This document shows, piece after piece, positions 34,260 through 43,610 of a stretch of 64,000 nucleotides of DNA. The notes below the pieces were generated by a model. It did no database searches and was not told the DNA's origin. It worked only from the letters and a program-made list of their open reading frames with translations. The position numbers and the translations under genes were made by a program. Source of the stretch: Desulfobacterales bacterium (lineage in GTDB: Bacteria > Desulfobacterota > Desulfobacteria > Desulfobacterales > JAHEIW01); NCBI GenBank assembly GCA_030066985.1, contig JASJAN010000003.1:124001-188000 (forward strand), written 5' to 3'. The number at the start of each line of letters is the position of its first letter. Within the stretch, counting starts at the first letter, position 1.

Positions 34260-34832
34260 ATGTCAACGCAACCCTTAAAAATCGATTTAACCAGAAAGGT
34301 GCCCTTTGATCAGGCTTACTGGGTCGTACCGGATCTGCTCATGGCCGGTTACTTTCCCGGATCAGCGCTGATCCAGGACCCCCATCCGCAATTAAGCGCA
34401 TTGCTGGAATGCGGCATACGCCATTTCATAAATCTGATGCGGACCGATGAGACCCAATGGTACAGTAAGCCCATTAAGCCTTATGAAGCCCAGACACAGG
34501 CACTTGCCCGAAAAATGGGGGTTGAGGTCAGCTTTGATCGCATGCCAATAAAAGATATGGGGGTTCCCAACCGCATCGACATGGCACGCATTCTGGACGG
34601 CATCGATCAAAAAATTGAAAACGGCAAACCTGTTTACATCCATTGTCTGGGAGGTGTTGGCCGCACCGGCACGGTTGTTGGGTGTTATCTCGCCCGGCAT
34701 GGATATGCTTCCGGACAAAAAGTGATACAACTGATTCAACAGCTTAGGCAGAACACAGCTACACACAACCGATCCTCTCCTGAATCCAATCCGCAAATCG
34801 ATCTGGTGCTTTCATGGGTGCAAGGAGAATGA
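34260..34832 (+). CDS. Dual-specificity-type protein phosphatase
   Basis: Cysteine-based phosphatase of about 190 residues. The P-loop is HCLGGVGRTGTVVGCYL (HCx5R), with a preceding acidic loop (PIKDMGVPNRIDM) that may supply the general acid aspartate. The N-terminal WVVPDLLMAGYFPG pattern matches small atypical dual-specificity phosphatases. The start is uncertain: ATG 34260 and TTG 34239 both lack a clear ribosome-binding site. It lies 19 bp before murB. Confidence 0.87.
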   Translation: MSTQPLKIDLTRKVPFDQAYWVVPDLLMAGYFPGSALIQDPHPQLSALLECGIRHFINLMRTDETQWYSKPIKPYEAQTQALARKMGVEVSFDRMPIKDMGVPNRIDMARILDGIDQKIENGKPVYIHCLGGVGRTGTVVGCYLARHGYASGQKVIQLIQQLRQNTATHNRSSPESNPQIDLVLSWVQGE

Positions 34833-34851
34833 TTCAGGGATATACAAACCA

Positions 34852-35766
34852 ATGGATGTTTTAAAAATAGCAGACCAATTGGCCACGCTGGAAGCCGTCG
34901 AGGTCAAAACCGATGAATTACTGGCACCATACACCAGTTACAAGATCGGTGGGCCGACTGCGGTGTGGGTGGCCCCCGGTACCGAATCAGCCATCGGGGA
35001 GGTGCTGTCGCTGGTGCACACTCATGATATCCCGCTGTTTGTCATGGGTCTTGGCTCAAATTTACTGGTTTCGGATAAAGGCTGGACGGGGGTTACACTG
35101 TATCTGGGCGCCAATATCAGTGGCTGGCACTTCGATGGCCCGGTTGCACGGGTCCAAGCGGGAACCCTCCTGTTGGACCTCATCCGGCATGCCGTTGATG
35201 GCGGCCTTGGCGGCATGGAACTCATGGCGGGGATCCCCGGCAGTGTAGGCGGAGCGCTGCGCATGAATGCTGGTGCATTCGGGCAGGAAATAGAGCAAAC
35301 AACGCTCAATGTCAATGGCTTCCTGCCAGACGGCTCGCCATTTGCGGCTGAGCGCCAGGATATTCATTTCGGTTATCGCCAGGTGTCTGATCTGGAAGGC
35401 GTGGTGCTGACATCCGGACAATTTCGCTTCATGCCATCAGACGCTGCGATCCTAAAGCAGCGCATGGATGATATACTGGCAATGCGGGCAAAAAAGCAGC
35501 CGCTGGATTTTCCTTCCTGCGGCAGTGTTTTCAAGCGCCCCCCGGGCTATTACGCGGGCGCCTTAATCGAAGAAGCGGGCTTAAAGGGTGAACGCATAGG
35601 CGGCGCCATGATCAGCCCCAAGCACGCTGGTTTTATTCTGAACACAGACGATGCCCGGGCCACGGATGTACTTGGCCTCATTCGCAAAATCGAAGAAAAG
35701 GTCTGGCAGCGGTTTGGCGTAAAACTTGAAAGAGAAGTCAAACTGATCGGTACGTTTGACGATTAA
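34852..35766 (+). CDS. murB: UDP-N-acetylenolpyruvoylglucosamine reductase
   Basis: FAD enzyme of peptidoglycan precursor synthesis that reduces UDP-GlcNAc enolpyruvate to UDP-MurNAc with NADPH. Signatures in 304 residues: TSYKIGGPTAVW, LGSNLLVSDKGW, GIPGSVGGALRMNAGAFGQE, FPSCGSVFKRPPG with the catalytic serine, and AGLKGERIGGAMISPKHAGF. This is the shorter type II-like form without the extra insertion. It probably shares a transcript with the phosphatase gene. Confidence 0.96.
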   Translation: MDVLKIADQLATLEAVEVKTDELLAPYTSYKIGGPTAVWVAPGTESAIGEVLSLVHTHDIPLFVMGLGSNLLVSDKGWTGVTLYLGANISGWHFDGPVARVQAGTLLLDLIRHAVDGGLGGMELMAGIPGSVGGALRMNAGAFGQEIEQTTLNVNGFLPDGSPFAAERQDIHFGYRQVSDLEGVVLTSGQFRFMPSDAAILKQRMDDILAMRAKKQPLDFPSCGSVFKRPPGYYAGALIEEAGLKGERIGGAMISPKHAGFILNTDDARATDVLGLIRKIEEKVWQRFGVKLEREVKLIGTFDD

Positions 35767-35797
35767 AAATGCCACACCGGATCAGAACTTCAATTCA

Positions 35798-35892
35798 AAC
35801 ACGAAGATCAGGAAGAACACGAAGATCAAAGGAAGTTTGCTTATAGACGCTTCGCTTTGAAGCCCTTTATGGGCTTCGTGTCCTTCGTGGTC
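35798..35892. repeat. Inverted repeat with CACGAAG/CTTCGTG arms
   Basis: Left arm ACACGAAGATCAGGAAGAAC then ACGAAG; right arm CTTCGTGTCCTTCGTGGT. The interior includes a small hairpin GCTTCGCTTTGAAGC. It fills the murB to transporter gap. Confidence 0.75.
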
Positions 35893-35925
35893 AGACTTTT
35901 ACATCCATAAAAAAAATTTGACGAA

Positions 35926-37257
35926 ATGGACTCAGAAATTCCTCGCAACAGCCGGCAACTGACCGGCTTTTTCATTCCGCTTGCCATTCAGGCAACCTCC
36001 CAGGCACTCTCCTATCCCCTGGTGGCTATGGTGGCCTCGCGCGGACCCGGTGGGCCGCTCAACCTGGCCGGGCTAGCGCAATCGACCACTGTCATGGTCT
36101 TTCTAGGCATGTTCGGAATTACCTATGTGACGACAGGCATGGTCTATGCGGCTTCACGTGAAGGCTATCGCACCTTTAGAAACGTGGTTCTGCTGACCGG
36201 TTTGGGGGTGATCCTGATTCAGGCCGTCTTGAGCATTCCCGCGCTGGCCCACCTGCTCTTCGGCCGCCTCATCGGTTTGCCGCCTTCCATCGAAGCGCCG
36301 GCCAAAATCACCCTGCTGGCCAGCATCCCGGTGCAGTTTTTATTTTTTTTGCGCACCCCTTTTCTGGTCATCATGTATATTCACAAAGCCACCGCCAAAG
36401 CCAGCATCGCCACCATTGGCCGCATTGTCATTACTGCCGTTTTGGCACCGATATTCAGTAACATGGGTCTGGTAGGGCCGGTCTGGGCAGTGGTTTGCCT
36501 GACCCTGCCGGTAGCGCTCGAATGCCTGGTGGCGAAATTATACGCGGATCCTTTTATCAAAACCCTGCGCCCCTCAGTGGACAAAACTCCGCGCGCCATT
36601 GAAATGTTTATGTTCAATCTGCCGCTGTCCGTAGGTGGTTATTTGCTTTCCGCTTCGGCGATGATCATGGGCGCCTTTATCGCTCGAGCGCCGGATCCGG
36701 AGCGCATACTGCCAGTCTGCTATCTGGCGATGGGGCTTGCCAACCCGGTGGCCTATGCCGCCACGCGTGTCCAAACCACGGTGCTCGCTTTTCCCCCGAA
36801 AAGCCTCAAAGACCCGTTGACGTTTCGTTTTGGGCTTGCAGCCGGTCTGTGTTTGGGGTTGCTCCCACTGACCTTTATTTTGCCCGGTTTGATTGAGTTG
36901 TATTATGTCACCTTACAAAAATTGGACCCGGCCGATCTTGGGTTGATCCGAATCACCGCGGTGGCCCTGGTTTCCTATCCGCTGAGTGTGGCCATCCGTG
37001 CCCAGAGCGAAGGGCTTGCTGCCTGGTCGAAAAAGCCCACAACGGTGATGGCCGGGCATTCAGTTTTTCTGCTCACCATTCTCGCTTCCGGTTTCATTTT
37101 GCTTTTTGCGGGTGCTCAGGGCTATGTCATCTGTGCCGTGAGCTTGTCGTTGGGGAGTTTGTCTTCTTCAGCGACCATGCGGATACTAATGAGTCGATCC
37201 AGATCAAAGCCGGCTCCTGTGGCTCCGACAACCACCTCGGTCGGTCAAATTCGGTAA
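35926..37257 (+). CDS. MATE/ANK-like polytopic membrane protein
   Basis: Membrane protein of 443 residues with about twelve hydrophobic segments arranged in two similar halves, as in the MOP (MATE/flippase) superfamily. Segments such as GFFIPLAIQATSQALSYPLV and FMFNLPLSVGGYLLSASAMI fit the family best; a canonical substrate signature is not visible. It could export drugs, pyrophosphate-like anions or lipids. The C-terminal 25 residues are polar and low-complexity. Confidence 0.7.
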   Translation: MDSEIPRNSRQLTGFFIPLAIQATSQALSYPLVAMVASRGPGGPLNLAGLAQSTTVMVFLGMFGITYVTTGMVYAASREGYRTFRNVVLLTGLGVILIQAVLSIPALAHLLFGRLIGLPPSIEAPAKITLLASIPVQFLFFLRTPFLVIMYIHKATAKASIATIGRIVITAVLAPIFSNMGLVGPVWAVVCLTLPVALECLVAKLYADPFIKTLRPSVDKTPRAIEMFMFNLPLSVGGYLLSASAMIMGAFIARAPDPERILPVCYLAMGLANPVAYAATRVQTTVLAFPPKSLKDPLTFRFGLAAGLCLGLLPLTFILPGLIELYYVTLQKLDPADLGLIRITAVALVSYPLSVAIRAQSEGLAAWSKKPTTVMAGHSVFLLTILASGFILLFAGAQGYVICAVSLSLGSLSSSATMRILMSRSRSKPAPVAPTTTSVGQIR

Positions 37258-37261
37258 GCTG

Positions 37262-37368
37262 GGTTGGCCCGTTGAGCCGGTTAAGCCCGTTGAGCCCGTT
37301 AAATAGAAAAAATGCCTGATGTCAATCTTCAACCGGCAAACGGGCTAACCGGTAACTGGCTCAACCTT
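37262..37368. repeat. Inverted repeat with GCCCGTTGAG/CTGGCTCAAC arms
   Basis: Left arm TTGGCCCGTTGAGCCGGTTA then AGCCCGTTGAGCCCG; right arm AACCGGCAAACGGGCTAACC then GGTAACTGGCTCAACC. Starts five bases after the transporter stop. A related one-sided unit is at 43919-43948. Confidence 0.75.
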
Positions 37369-37431
37369 TGAATTATAGATTAAGGTGTTCAAAAGGCGTG
37401 ATGTTGAGAAAGAACATATTTATAAACGATT

Positions 37432-37576
37432 AAACGGATGGCAGAACGGTTAGATTTTGTCCGAGAGCACGGCGCAAACTGGTGGAAAAGCGGAGCGTAC
37501 ACGATAGTACGTGAGTATTTTCCGCCAGTTTGTAACACAGCTCTCGGGCAAAAGATGATTGTTCTGCCATCCGTTT
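37432..37576. repeat. Long palindromic intergenic element, copy 2 (after ferredoxin)
   Basis: A 145-bp imperfect inverted repeat. Outer arms AAACGGATGGCAGAAC (37432-37447 with 37561-37576) pair perfectly; then CCGAGAGC (37461-37468 with 37540-37547), AAACTGGTGGAAAA (37476-37489 with 37518-37531, one G-T) and a central CGTAC-ACGATA-GTACG hairpin. Unpaired motifs match copy 1: AGAT on both sides, GGCGC opposite GTAACACA, GCGGAG opposite TGAGTATT. Its edge is the first base of the ferredoxin stop codon. Stems share almost no sequence with copy 1. Confidence 0.87.
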
Positions 37577-37776
37577 TAGTCGGAATCTTCCCATGTAATG
37601 CAATCCGTCGGACACGTCTCCATCGCTTCTTCAATACAGTCTTCGGGTCCGCCCTCAGGCAAGATCACTTCTGCTTTTTCTTCTTCTTCGTTAAACGCAA
37701 AAACTTCTGCGCAAAGCTCAACACAGCTCTCACAGCCGATACATTCATCGGCGTCGATCACAACTTTTCTGGCCAT
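37576..37776 (-). CDS. Single-cluster [4Fe-4S] ferredoxin
   Basis: Small electron carrier of 66 residues. Cluster ligands are in CIGCESC and in the C-terminal CPTDCI, so one 4Fe-4S cluster with an additional CxxC-like cysteine is expected; the rest is acidic (NEEEEKAEV, WEDSD), typical of soluble ferredoxins. Start at 37776 because GGGGG lies just upstream; the first ATG further up lacks one. It is followed immediately by the long palindrome at 37432. Confidence 0.9.
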   Translation of the reverse strand: MARKVVIDADECIGCESCVELCAEVFAFNEEEEKAEVILPEGGPEDCIEEAMETCPTDCITWEDSD

Positions 37777-37956
37777 TATACAATCCCCCTTTATGAGTTT
37801 ATCATTGGACGGTTCGCCCAATTGAAAGAATCCCTAAGATAAGGTCTGCAAAACTAAAAGCAAGGGGATTGACATTCGCTCTAATTTAAGCTTCAGTAAC
37901 GTCTTCTATGGAAATTAACATGTCCAAAACAGCATTTAAAAAAAGCAGCCATTTTT

Positions 37957-39135
37957 ATGAACCGCCAACCGGCAAATGATCGTCAATCAGCAGAATTTAA
38001 AACCGGGGGCATCATTGTGCTTTCGGTATGCCATTTCATTCACGATGTCTATTCCAGTTTTCTGTCCCCGCTTCTGCCGCTTCTGATCGAAAAACTGTCC
38101 ATGTCTTTGACACAGGCCGGTTTCCTTTCATCGATCATGCAGATACCAGCTCTGATGAATCCCTATATCGGGATTTTGGCCGATAGAATCAGCGTTCGCT
38201 ATTTTATCATTCTCGCGCCCGCATTGACCGCTGTTCCGATGAGTCTGATCGGCCTGGCACCCAGTTATGGCATCTTGCTGATATTATTATTTATAACCGG
38301 TATTAGCGTTTCGCTTTTTCATGTGCCTTCCCCGGTGATGATCTCACGTTTAGCCGGTTCCAAAAAAGGCCGTGGAATGAGTTTCTATATGACCGGTGGT
38401 GAACTTGCCAGAGCCGTCGGACCCCTGGTGGCGGTGGGGATGGTTTCTATTGCCGGGCTCGAAGGCTTCTATCCCATTATGGTCTTCGGTCTGGCAGCTT
38501 CGACCTGGCTATATTTTAATTTTCGGGAAGTACCGATTAGCATTGATAAAAATCGCAAAATTTCCCTACTGCAAACCTGGCACGAGCTGCGGTTCATTTT
38601 GAAGCCGTTGACAGCGATTCTCATCGCCCGAGGATTCATGCATGCGTCTTTAGCAGCATTTTTGCCAACCTTTATTAAACTGGAAACCGGTGATCTCTGG
38701 CTTGCCGGCGCTGCACTGACGATATTTGAAATCAGCGGCGTTGGCGGCGTTTTTGCGGCCGGTTCTCTGAGCGACCGTTTTGGCCGCCGCCGGATTCTGC
38801 TCATTTCATTGTTGGGCGCGCCGATCAGTTTGCTTGTCTTCGCCTGGATTGGCGGTTGGATCCGGTTTTTGACCTTAGCCGTTATCGGATTTACCCTCTT
38901 GTCGACAACTCCGGTAATGCTGGCCCTGGTACAGGAACATGCCAAAAGCAGTCCATCTGCTGCCAATGGATTCTTCATGATGGTCTCCTTCATGGCCCGT
39001 TCGGCAATCGTGGTCGTCGTCGGCTTCATCGCGGACTTAATCGGCCTGCGCGCCACCTATTTCATCAGCGCTATCATGGGGCTTGCAGCAATACCGTTTG
39101 TTCTCAAGCTGCCAAAACGAAAATCCGCAGGATAA
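37957..39135 (+). CDS. MFS transporter, fosmidomycin-resistance (Fsr) like
   Basis: Major facilitator of 392 residues with about twelve hydrophobic segments. The opening segment HFIHDVYSSFLSPLLPLLIE and the repeat motif GILADRISVRYF in loop 2-3, plus SDRFGRRRI in loop 8-9, fit the Fsr/YfcJ group. Substrate unknown. It is followed by a sodium/proton antiporter on the same strand. Confidence 0.88.
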   Translation: MNRQPANDRQSAEFKTGGIIVLSVCHFIHDVYSSFLSPLLPLLIEKLSMSLTQAGFLSSIMQIPALMNPYIGILADRISVRYFIILAPALTAVPMSLIGLAPSYGILLILLFITGISVSLFHVPSPVMISRLAGSKKGRGMSFYMTGGELARAVGPLVAVGMVSIAGLEGFYPIMVFGLAASTWLYFNFREVPISIDKNRKISLLQTWHELRFILKPLTAILIARGFMHASLAAFLPTFIKLETGDLWLAGAALTIFEISGVGGVFAAGSLSDRFGRRRILLISLLGAPISLLVFAWIGGWIRFLTLAVIGFTLLSTTPVMLALVQEHAKSSPSAANGFFMMVSFMARSAIVVVVGFIADLIGLRATYFISAIMGLAAIPFVLKLPKRKSAG

Positions 39136-39232
39136 AGTTTTACTTGCCCGGCAAGCATGTTTTATGTTTGCCGTATCGAGGATCGAACAGGAAAACAATA
39201 ACGAAATTTCCAACACCGAATACCCCAATAAA

Positions 39233-40480
39233 ATGAAACTATTTAACATTTTGGCCATTTTGATGACCCTCTCAGCAGGGTTCAGCTATATCAACCATCG
39301 GTTTATCAAGTTGCCGACCACTATCGGTGTAATGGCAATTTCTTTGCTGGCCTCGCTCGTACTGATCGGTCTGAGTTCCCTGGGAATTCAGCTTGAAGAA
39401 GATGCCCGTTTCTTGTTGAACAACATCGATTTTGATGAAACCTTACTGCACGGCATGCTCAGTTTCCTGCTGTTTGCCGGAGCCCTGCATATTAACCTTT
39501 CAGACCTGTTCCAGCAAAAATATATTATCAGCACACTGGCCACCATCGGTGTTATCGGGTCCACATTTATCATCGGCCTGGCCAGCTGGTGGGTGCTGGG
39601 CTGGCTGGGTATAAATTTGCCGTTCATCTATTGCCTTTTGTTTGGTGCCTTAATTTCGCCGACAGATCCTATAGCTGTTATGGGCATTTTAAAAAAAGCG
39701 GGTGTACCCGCGAGCCTCGAAGTTAAAATTACCGGTGAATCGCTGTTTAACGATGGCGTTGCGGTGGTGGTGTTTCTGGTCATATTGGAAATTGCCACCG
39801 GAACAGGGGGCGTGACCCCAGCTTCGGTGGCTGGGCTGTTCATAAAAGAAGCCGTTGGTGGACTGATCTTCGGCCTGCTCATCGGTGGCATTGCCTATTG
39901 GATGCTGAAAAGCGTGGAAAATTACCAGGTCGAGATACTGATTACACTGGCTCTGGTTACCGGTGGATTTGCGCTGGCTGACAGCTTGCACCTTTCCGGA
40001 CCGATTGCCATTGTGGTGGCAGGGCTGCTGATCGGTAATCATGGTCGCATGCTGGCGATGTCAGAAGAGGTGCGCGACCATCTGGACAAATTCTGGGAAC
40101 TGGTAGATGAAATCCTGAATGCCGTCCTGTTCGTCATGATCGGACTGGAAGTTTTGATTTTAACTTTCAACCAATCCTATCTTTTGGCAGGCATTATTCT
40201 GATTCCGCTATTGTTGGGTGTTCGCTTTATCTGTGTCGGTATACCGGTGGTGATTCTCAAACACTTCCGAACCTTCAGCCCACATGTGATCAAAATCATG
40301 ACCTGGGGGGGACTGCGTGGGGGTATATCGGTGGCGCTGGCCCTGTCTCTGCCGGCAGGACCGAACCGTGAGGCCATCCTAGCGGTGACCTACATCATCG
40401 TGGTTTTTTCCATCATCGTGCAGGGCTTGACCATCGGCAAACTGGTAAAAAATAGAAGAGGACTGAGTAACGAGGACTGA
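39233..40480 (+). CDS. Sodium/proton antiporter, CPA1 family
   Basis: Antiporter of 415 residues with about twelve membrane segments. Family hallmarks: ALISPTDPIAVMGILKKAG, GESLFNDGVAVVVFLVILEI with the acidic residues for cation exchange, and MTWGGLRGGISVALALSLP. Exchanges cytoplasmic Na+ or K+ for protons. The start at 39233 opens the membrane part; an upstream ATG would overlap the previous gene. The last codons lie in a short tandem repeat. Confidence 0.9.
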   Translation: MKLFNILAILMTLSAGFSYINHRFIKLPTTIGVMAISLLASLVLIGLSSLGIQLEEDARFLLNNIDFDETLLHGMLSFLLFAGALHINLSDLFQQKYIISTLATIGVIGSTFIIGLASWWVLGWLGINLPFIYCLLFGALISPTDPIAVMGILKKAGVPASLEVKITGESLFNDGVAVVVFLVILEIATGTGGVTPASVAGLFIKEAVGGLIFGLLIGGIAYWMLKSVENYQVEILITLALVTGGFALADSLHLSGPIAIVVAGLLIGNHGRMLAMSEEVRDHLDKFWELVDEILNAVLFVMIGLEVLILTFNQSYLLAGIILIPLLLGVRFICVGIPVVILKHFRTFSPHVIKIMTWGGLRGGISVALALSLPAGPNREAILAVTYIIVVFSIIVQGLTIGKLVKNRRGLSNED

Positions 40481-40492
40481 GGACTGAGTATG
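40457..40492. repeat. GAGGACTGA tandem repeat across the antiporter stop codon
   Basis: AGGACTGAGTAACGAGGACT then GAGGACTGAGTA: three to four units of GAGGACTGA. The TGA of the antiporter (40478-40480) is inside the repeat, so the C-terminal residues are encoded by repeat DNA. Confidence 0.7.
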
Positions 40493-40604
40493 GCACACTC
40501 ATGAGTAGCAAGATTTTCCAAGCAAAAGTAGACGGAAACAAGTTCAAAAATAGAATATCTCAATTTGAGAGCCTATATTTAATTTCGTTGAAAGCGAATT
40601 ATAA

Positions 40605-40633
40605 TTTCCCAGTTTCTGGAAGAAACTGGGAAA
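40605..40633. terminator. Bidirectional terminator between convergent genes
   Basis: TTTCCCAGTTTCT (40605-40617), loop GGA, and AGAAACTGGGAAA (40621-40633): a perfect 13-bp stem with A/T ends, between the antiporter (plus) and the molybdoenzyme (minus). Confidence 0.75.
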
Positions 40634-40669
40634 AAATCTTATTAATCCTGTAAATTATGTCTAAAACTA

Positions 40670-41368
40670 TCAGTCGAAGCGTTCTTCTTTCCATGGATCC
40701 GCCGTGTTAGAGTACCCCCTGCTTTCATAAAATCCAGGTTCATCCTCTTCGCTAAAACGGATGCCCTCGAGCCACTTCACACTTTTGTAAAAATACAGAT
40801 CCGGCACCAAAGCTCGCAAAGGCGCACCATGTTCTTTGGGCAGCGGTTTTCCGGAAAATTGATATGCCAAAATAACATTTTCCTTGACCGCCTCGCTGAT
40901 GGGAATATTGCTCGTGTACCCGGCATGCCCCTCGAAAATGACAAATCGGGCGCTTTTTTTGACGTTAACACGTTTCATTATTTCTGTAACCCGAATACCG
41001 GTCCATTTTGAATCCAGCAGGGTCCAACCGGTCACACAATGCACATCACAGATCTGGGTGATCGGATTTAAACCCCTCAGATTCTGAAACCGGATGCGTT
41101 GGGGGTTTTCGACCTGACCACTGATTTTCAGCGTTGCGTCGCTCATTTGACCGGATCCTGGCGCCCCCCCCATGGGTTTCAGCGCTTTGACCGCATGTTG
41201 GCCCGGTGGGATGCGGGATCGTCCATCTGGTCTGAGGGTGGCGGCCCATGCCCGGTTTTCATTAAGGCTGAGTTTAATAAATAGTCCCGGCAGCCCAATG
41301 GATACCAGACCGCCGCCGGTCAGGGTCATAAAATTCCGTCGCGTTAATTTCTTTGAGTTGATACGCAT
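40670..41368 (-). CDS. TAT-exported molybdopterin oxidoreductase, MsrP/sulfite-oxidase fold
   Basis: Protein of 232 residues. A twin-arginine signal (LTRRNFMTLTGGG) directs folded export. The oxidoreductase molybdopterin domain shows ICDVHCVTGWT with the molybdenum-ligating cysteine and YTSNIPISEAVKENVILAYQ, PLPKEHGAPLRALVPDLYFY. It is closest in pattern to MsrP-type periplasmic enzymes, which reduce methionine sulfoxide, but a dedicated MsrQ cytochrome is not adjacent. Substrate remains open. Confidence 0.87.
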   Translation of the reverse strand: MRINSKKLTRRNFMTLTGGGLVSIGLPGLFIKLSLNENRAWAATLRPDGRSRIPPGQHAVKALKPMGGAPGSGQMSDATLKISGQVENPQRIRFQNLRGLNPITQICDVHCVTGWTLLDSKWTGIRVTEIMKRVNVKKSARFVIFEGHAGYTSNIPISEAVKENVILAYQFSGKPLPKEHGAPLRALVPDLYFYKSVKWLEGIRFSEEDEPGFYESRGYSNTADPWKEERFD

Positions 41369-41626
41369 TTGTGGATCAATGTTTAGACTCGATAATTTGT
41401 AGATGTTTATACAAGCTCAAGATAAGGTTAAATTACCCATCTGGCAACTTTACTCGTGATTGTAGAAATTTGTAAAATGGTGATTATTATTTTTGCTGTT
41501 TAACAACAATAATCAGATGGATCAAAACCTAAAAGCATTGCGTTATATAGTTTGATCTGTTACCCTGCGCACTTGTTTTGCCGATAGCAATCGGCCAACA
41601 GAGACACCTTTTAAGGAGACATTATA

Positions 41627-41998
41627 ATGGCAGAAGACCAACAGCAACCGACCGAATTAAAACTGGATCGCAATAATCTTTACAAAGAGGAAACCTTTTC
41701 AGATTTGAAGGTGGGGATGATTAAGCGCATGACACCGGTAAAGTCAGATGGCACGGTGGACAAAACCCGCAAATCGGTTTTTGTCGCCCATACATCGTTG
41801 ATGACCCCCGGCGGGCCGCTGCCCTTGCAGGCCGTCATTCAAGCCAAAGATCTGCAACAGGCGATTAAAAAATTTCCGGAGGCCATGACAGCTGCCATGG
41901 ATCGACTGGCTGAAGAGGCCAAAAAATATCAAGAACAGCAGCAGCAAGACAATCGTATTGAAAAACCGGATTCTCGCATCATTGTACCCGGCAGATAA
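41627..41998 (+). CDS. Uncharacterised 123-residue cytoplasmic protein
   Basis: Not recognised. It has no signal peptide or membrane segment. The middle part (VGMIKRMTPVKSDGTVDKTR, VFVAHTSLMTPGGPLPLQAV) looks like a folded domain with strands, followed by a long charged helix (QAIKKFPEAMTAAMDRLAEE) and a glutamine-rich end. AAGGAG precedes the ATG. The 258-bp upstream region and the 267-bp downstream region show no other gene. Confidence 0.8.
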   Translation: MAEDQQQPTELKLDRNNLYKEETFSDLKVGMIKRMTPVKSDGTVDKTRKSVFVAHTSLMTPGGPLPLQAVIQAKDLQQAIKKFPEAMTAAMDRLAEEAKKYQEQQQQDNRIEKPDSRIIVPGR

Positions 41999-42265
41999 TG
42001 AACAAATAAGCGGTTGGATCAATACAGATCGGGCTTTGAATTCGTTTTCTGCCTACTGTTTTATAAGTAAATTCAGAATTTGAACTTAAACTAACGCAAA
42101 AATCCTAGACAATATCATGATATACTAGCATGGGTTCACATAATACCTAGTATTTTGCCCCCAAACATATCATCATAGCCGATTAAACCCTTCTGGTTAT
42201 AGGTATCCTTTCGAAATTAATAATTAAAAACATCTGGATGTTTTCTAGTATTTAAGCGCAAACAT

Positions 42266-43540
42266 ATGACAATGAAGTCCTTTCTAAAAAAATTTTCCGG
42301 AAAAACACCCCTGGCGCACGAACACGAGGGTGATGAGCTGTTTGCCGCAGATCTTTGGGGCAAAGCCAAAATTGAATATGAACGCGCTTTGCAGAAAATG
42401 GAACGCAGTACAGCCCCGGACCCCGATTTTAAAGCCCGTTTACAGCAAAAAATAAGCGGCGCCAAAGAGGCCCTGGCACGCGGTCATAAACGCAGTGCAG
42501 ACGATATGCTCGATGCCGGCTATTATGATGATGCACGAGAGCTCTATCTGCTGGCCAGGGAGCTGACCAATGATCCTGCGCTTCAAACTGAGCTGGAAGA
42601 AAAGCATCAATTGCTTGATTTTCAAATGAGCAAGTCGATTGGGGACTCGCTCAGCGAAGATGTCGAAGCACCTTTTGAAGACGATGACCATCGTTTGGAG
42701 ATCGAAAAACCTGAATTTTCACAGCCAGACGAAGAGAAGGATGAAACCTTTAGAGCCTTGTGCGGCGCTTTGCCGGAAGAAGTTCAAAAAGCCTATCTGA
42801 GCTATGGCCCAGATTTTAAAAAAGGTTATCTGGCATTGAACCGGGGAGATTTTTCGGCAGCAGCAGATTACCTGAGCAGCGCCCTGGCGGAAAATTCGAC
42901 TTCGGGCAGCTTTGTCCCCCTGGAGCTGGCAACTGCATATCTAAACCTGGACAAGCATTCGGAAGCGCAACAACTGCTTGAAACGCTATTGCAGGATCAA
43001 CCCCAGGCGCTTCCCGCCTACCAGCTTTTATGTGAGATTTTTTGGGAACAGAACGAGTTTAAGCGTGCAGAAGCGCTGCTTCGTTCGGTGCCCCAAGAGC
43101 TGACCGAATCCGTGGCGGTGTATCTTTTAAAAGGAGAAACATTGTCTCGAGCTGGGGACCATCCTGCCGCCAAGACACTTTATCAAACATTTTTAAAAAC
43201 TTATGGATGGGATGAACGTATTGCCCGGGAATTGGCCAATACCCATGAAGCGCTAAACGAGCTGGCCAATGCACGCAATTTATACCGGGAAATGATGGCA
43301 CAGTGCCGAAGTTGTCATGCGCGAATCGATCCCTTCATCAAGGAACGCTACGCCGATCTTTGTTTTGATTCCGGCATGCACGGCAGTGATATCCTTGAGC
43401 TATATCTCGCCCTGGCACAGGAAGTGCCTGCTAAGGCAGCGTATTATTATGAGAAGGTCAGCCGCATTTATACCGCCCAGGGCAATACCACAGAGGCCGC
43501 ACGATTTAGCGCAATCGCCGAAAAGCTGTCCCAAAGGTAA
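42266..43540 (+). CDS. Tetratricopeptide-repeat protein with a CxxCH motif
   Basis: Protein of 424 residues made largely of TPR-like helices, for example ADLWGKAKIEYERALQKMER, LELATAYLNLDKHSEAQQLL and ANTHEALNELANARNLYREM. There is no signal peptide, so it is probably cytoplasmic. Near residue 350 is AQCRSCHARIDPF, a CxxCH that in an exported protein would bind haem; without export it more likely binds zinc. An acidic linker (EDVEAPFEDDDHRLE) separates two helical blocks. Partner unknown. Confidence 0.8.
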   Translation: MTMKSFLKKFSGKTPLAHEHEGDELFAADLWGKAKIEYERALQKMERSTAPDPDFKARLQQKISGAKEALARGHKRSADDMLDAGYYDDARELYLLARELTNDPALQTELEEKHQLLDFQMSKSIGDSLSEDVEAPFEDDDHRLEIEKPEFSQPDEEKDETFRALCGALPEEVQKAYLSYGPDFKKGYLALNRGDFSAAADYLSSALAENSTSGSFVPLELATAYLNLDKHSEAQQLLETLLQDQPQALPAYQLLCEIFWEQNEFKRAEALLRSVPQELTESVAVYLLKGETLSRAGDHPAAKTLYQTFLKTYGWDERIARELANTHEALNELANARNLYREMMAQCRSCHARIDPFIKERYADLCFDSGMHGSDILELYLALAQEVPAKAAYYYEKVSRIYTAQGNTTEAARFSAIAEKLSQR

Positions 43541-43610
43541 AAAGCGCTTCGTTTTACCAAGAAGCTCACGACGGTCTTAAAACGCAACATTATAATATCT
43601 TAAACAAAAC

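Noticed and set aside
40670-41368. Complete MsrPQ methionine sulfoxide reductase system
   Set aside because: Only the molybdopterin subunit is present; no MsrQ-type haem membrane protein is adjacent, so the substrate is left open.
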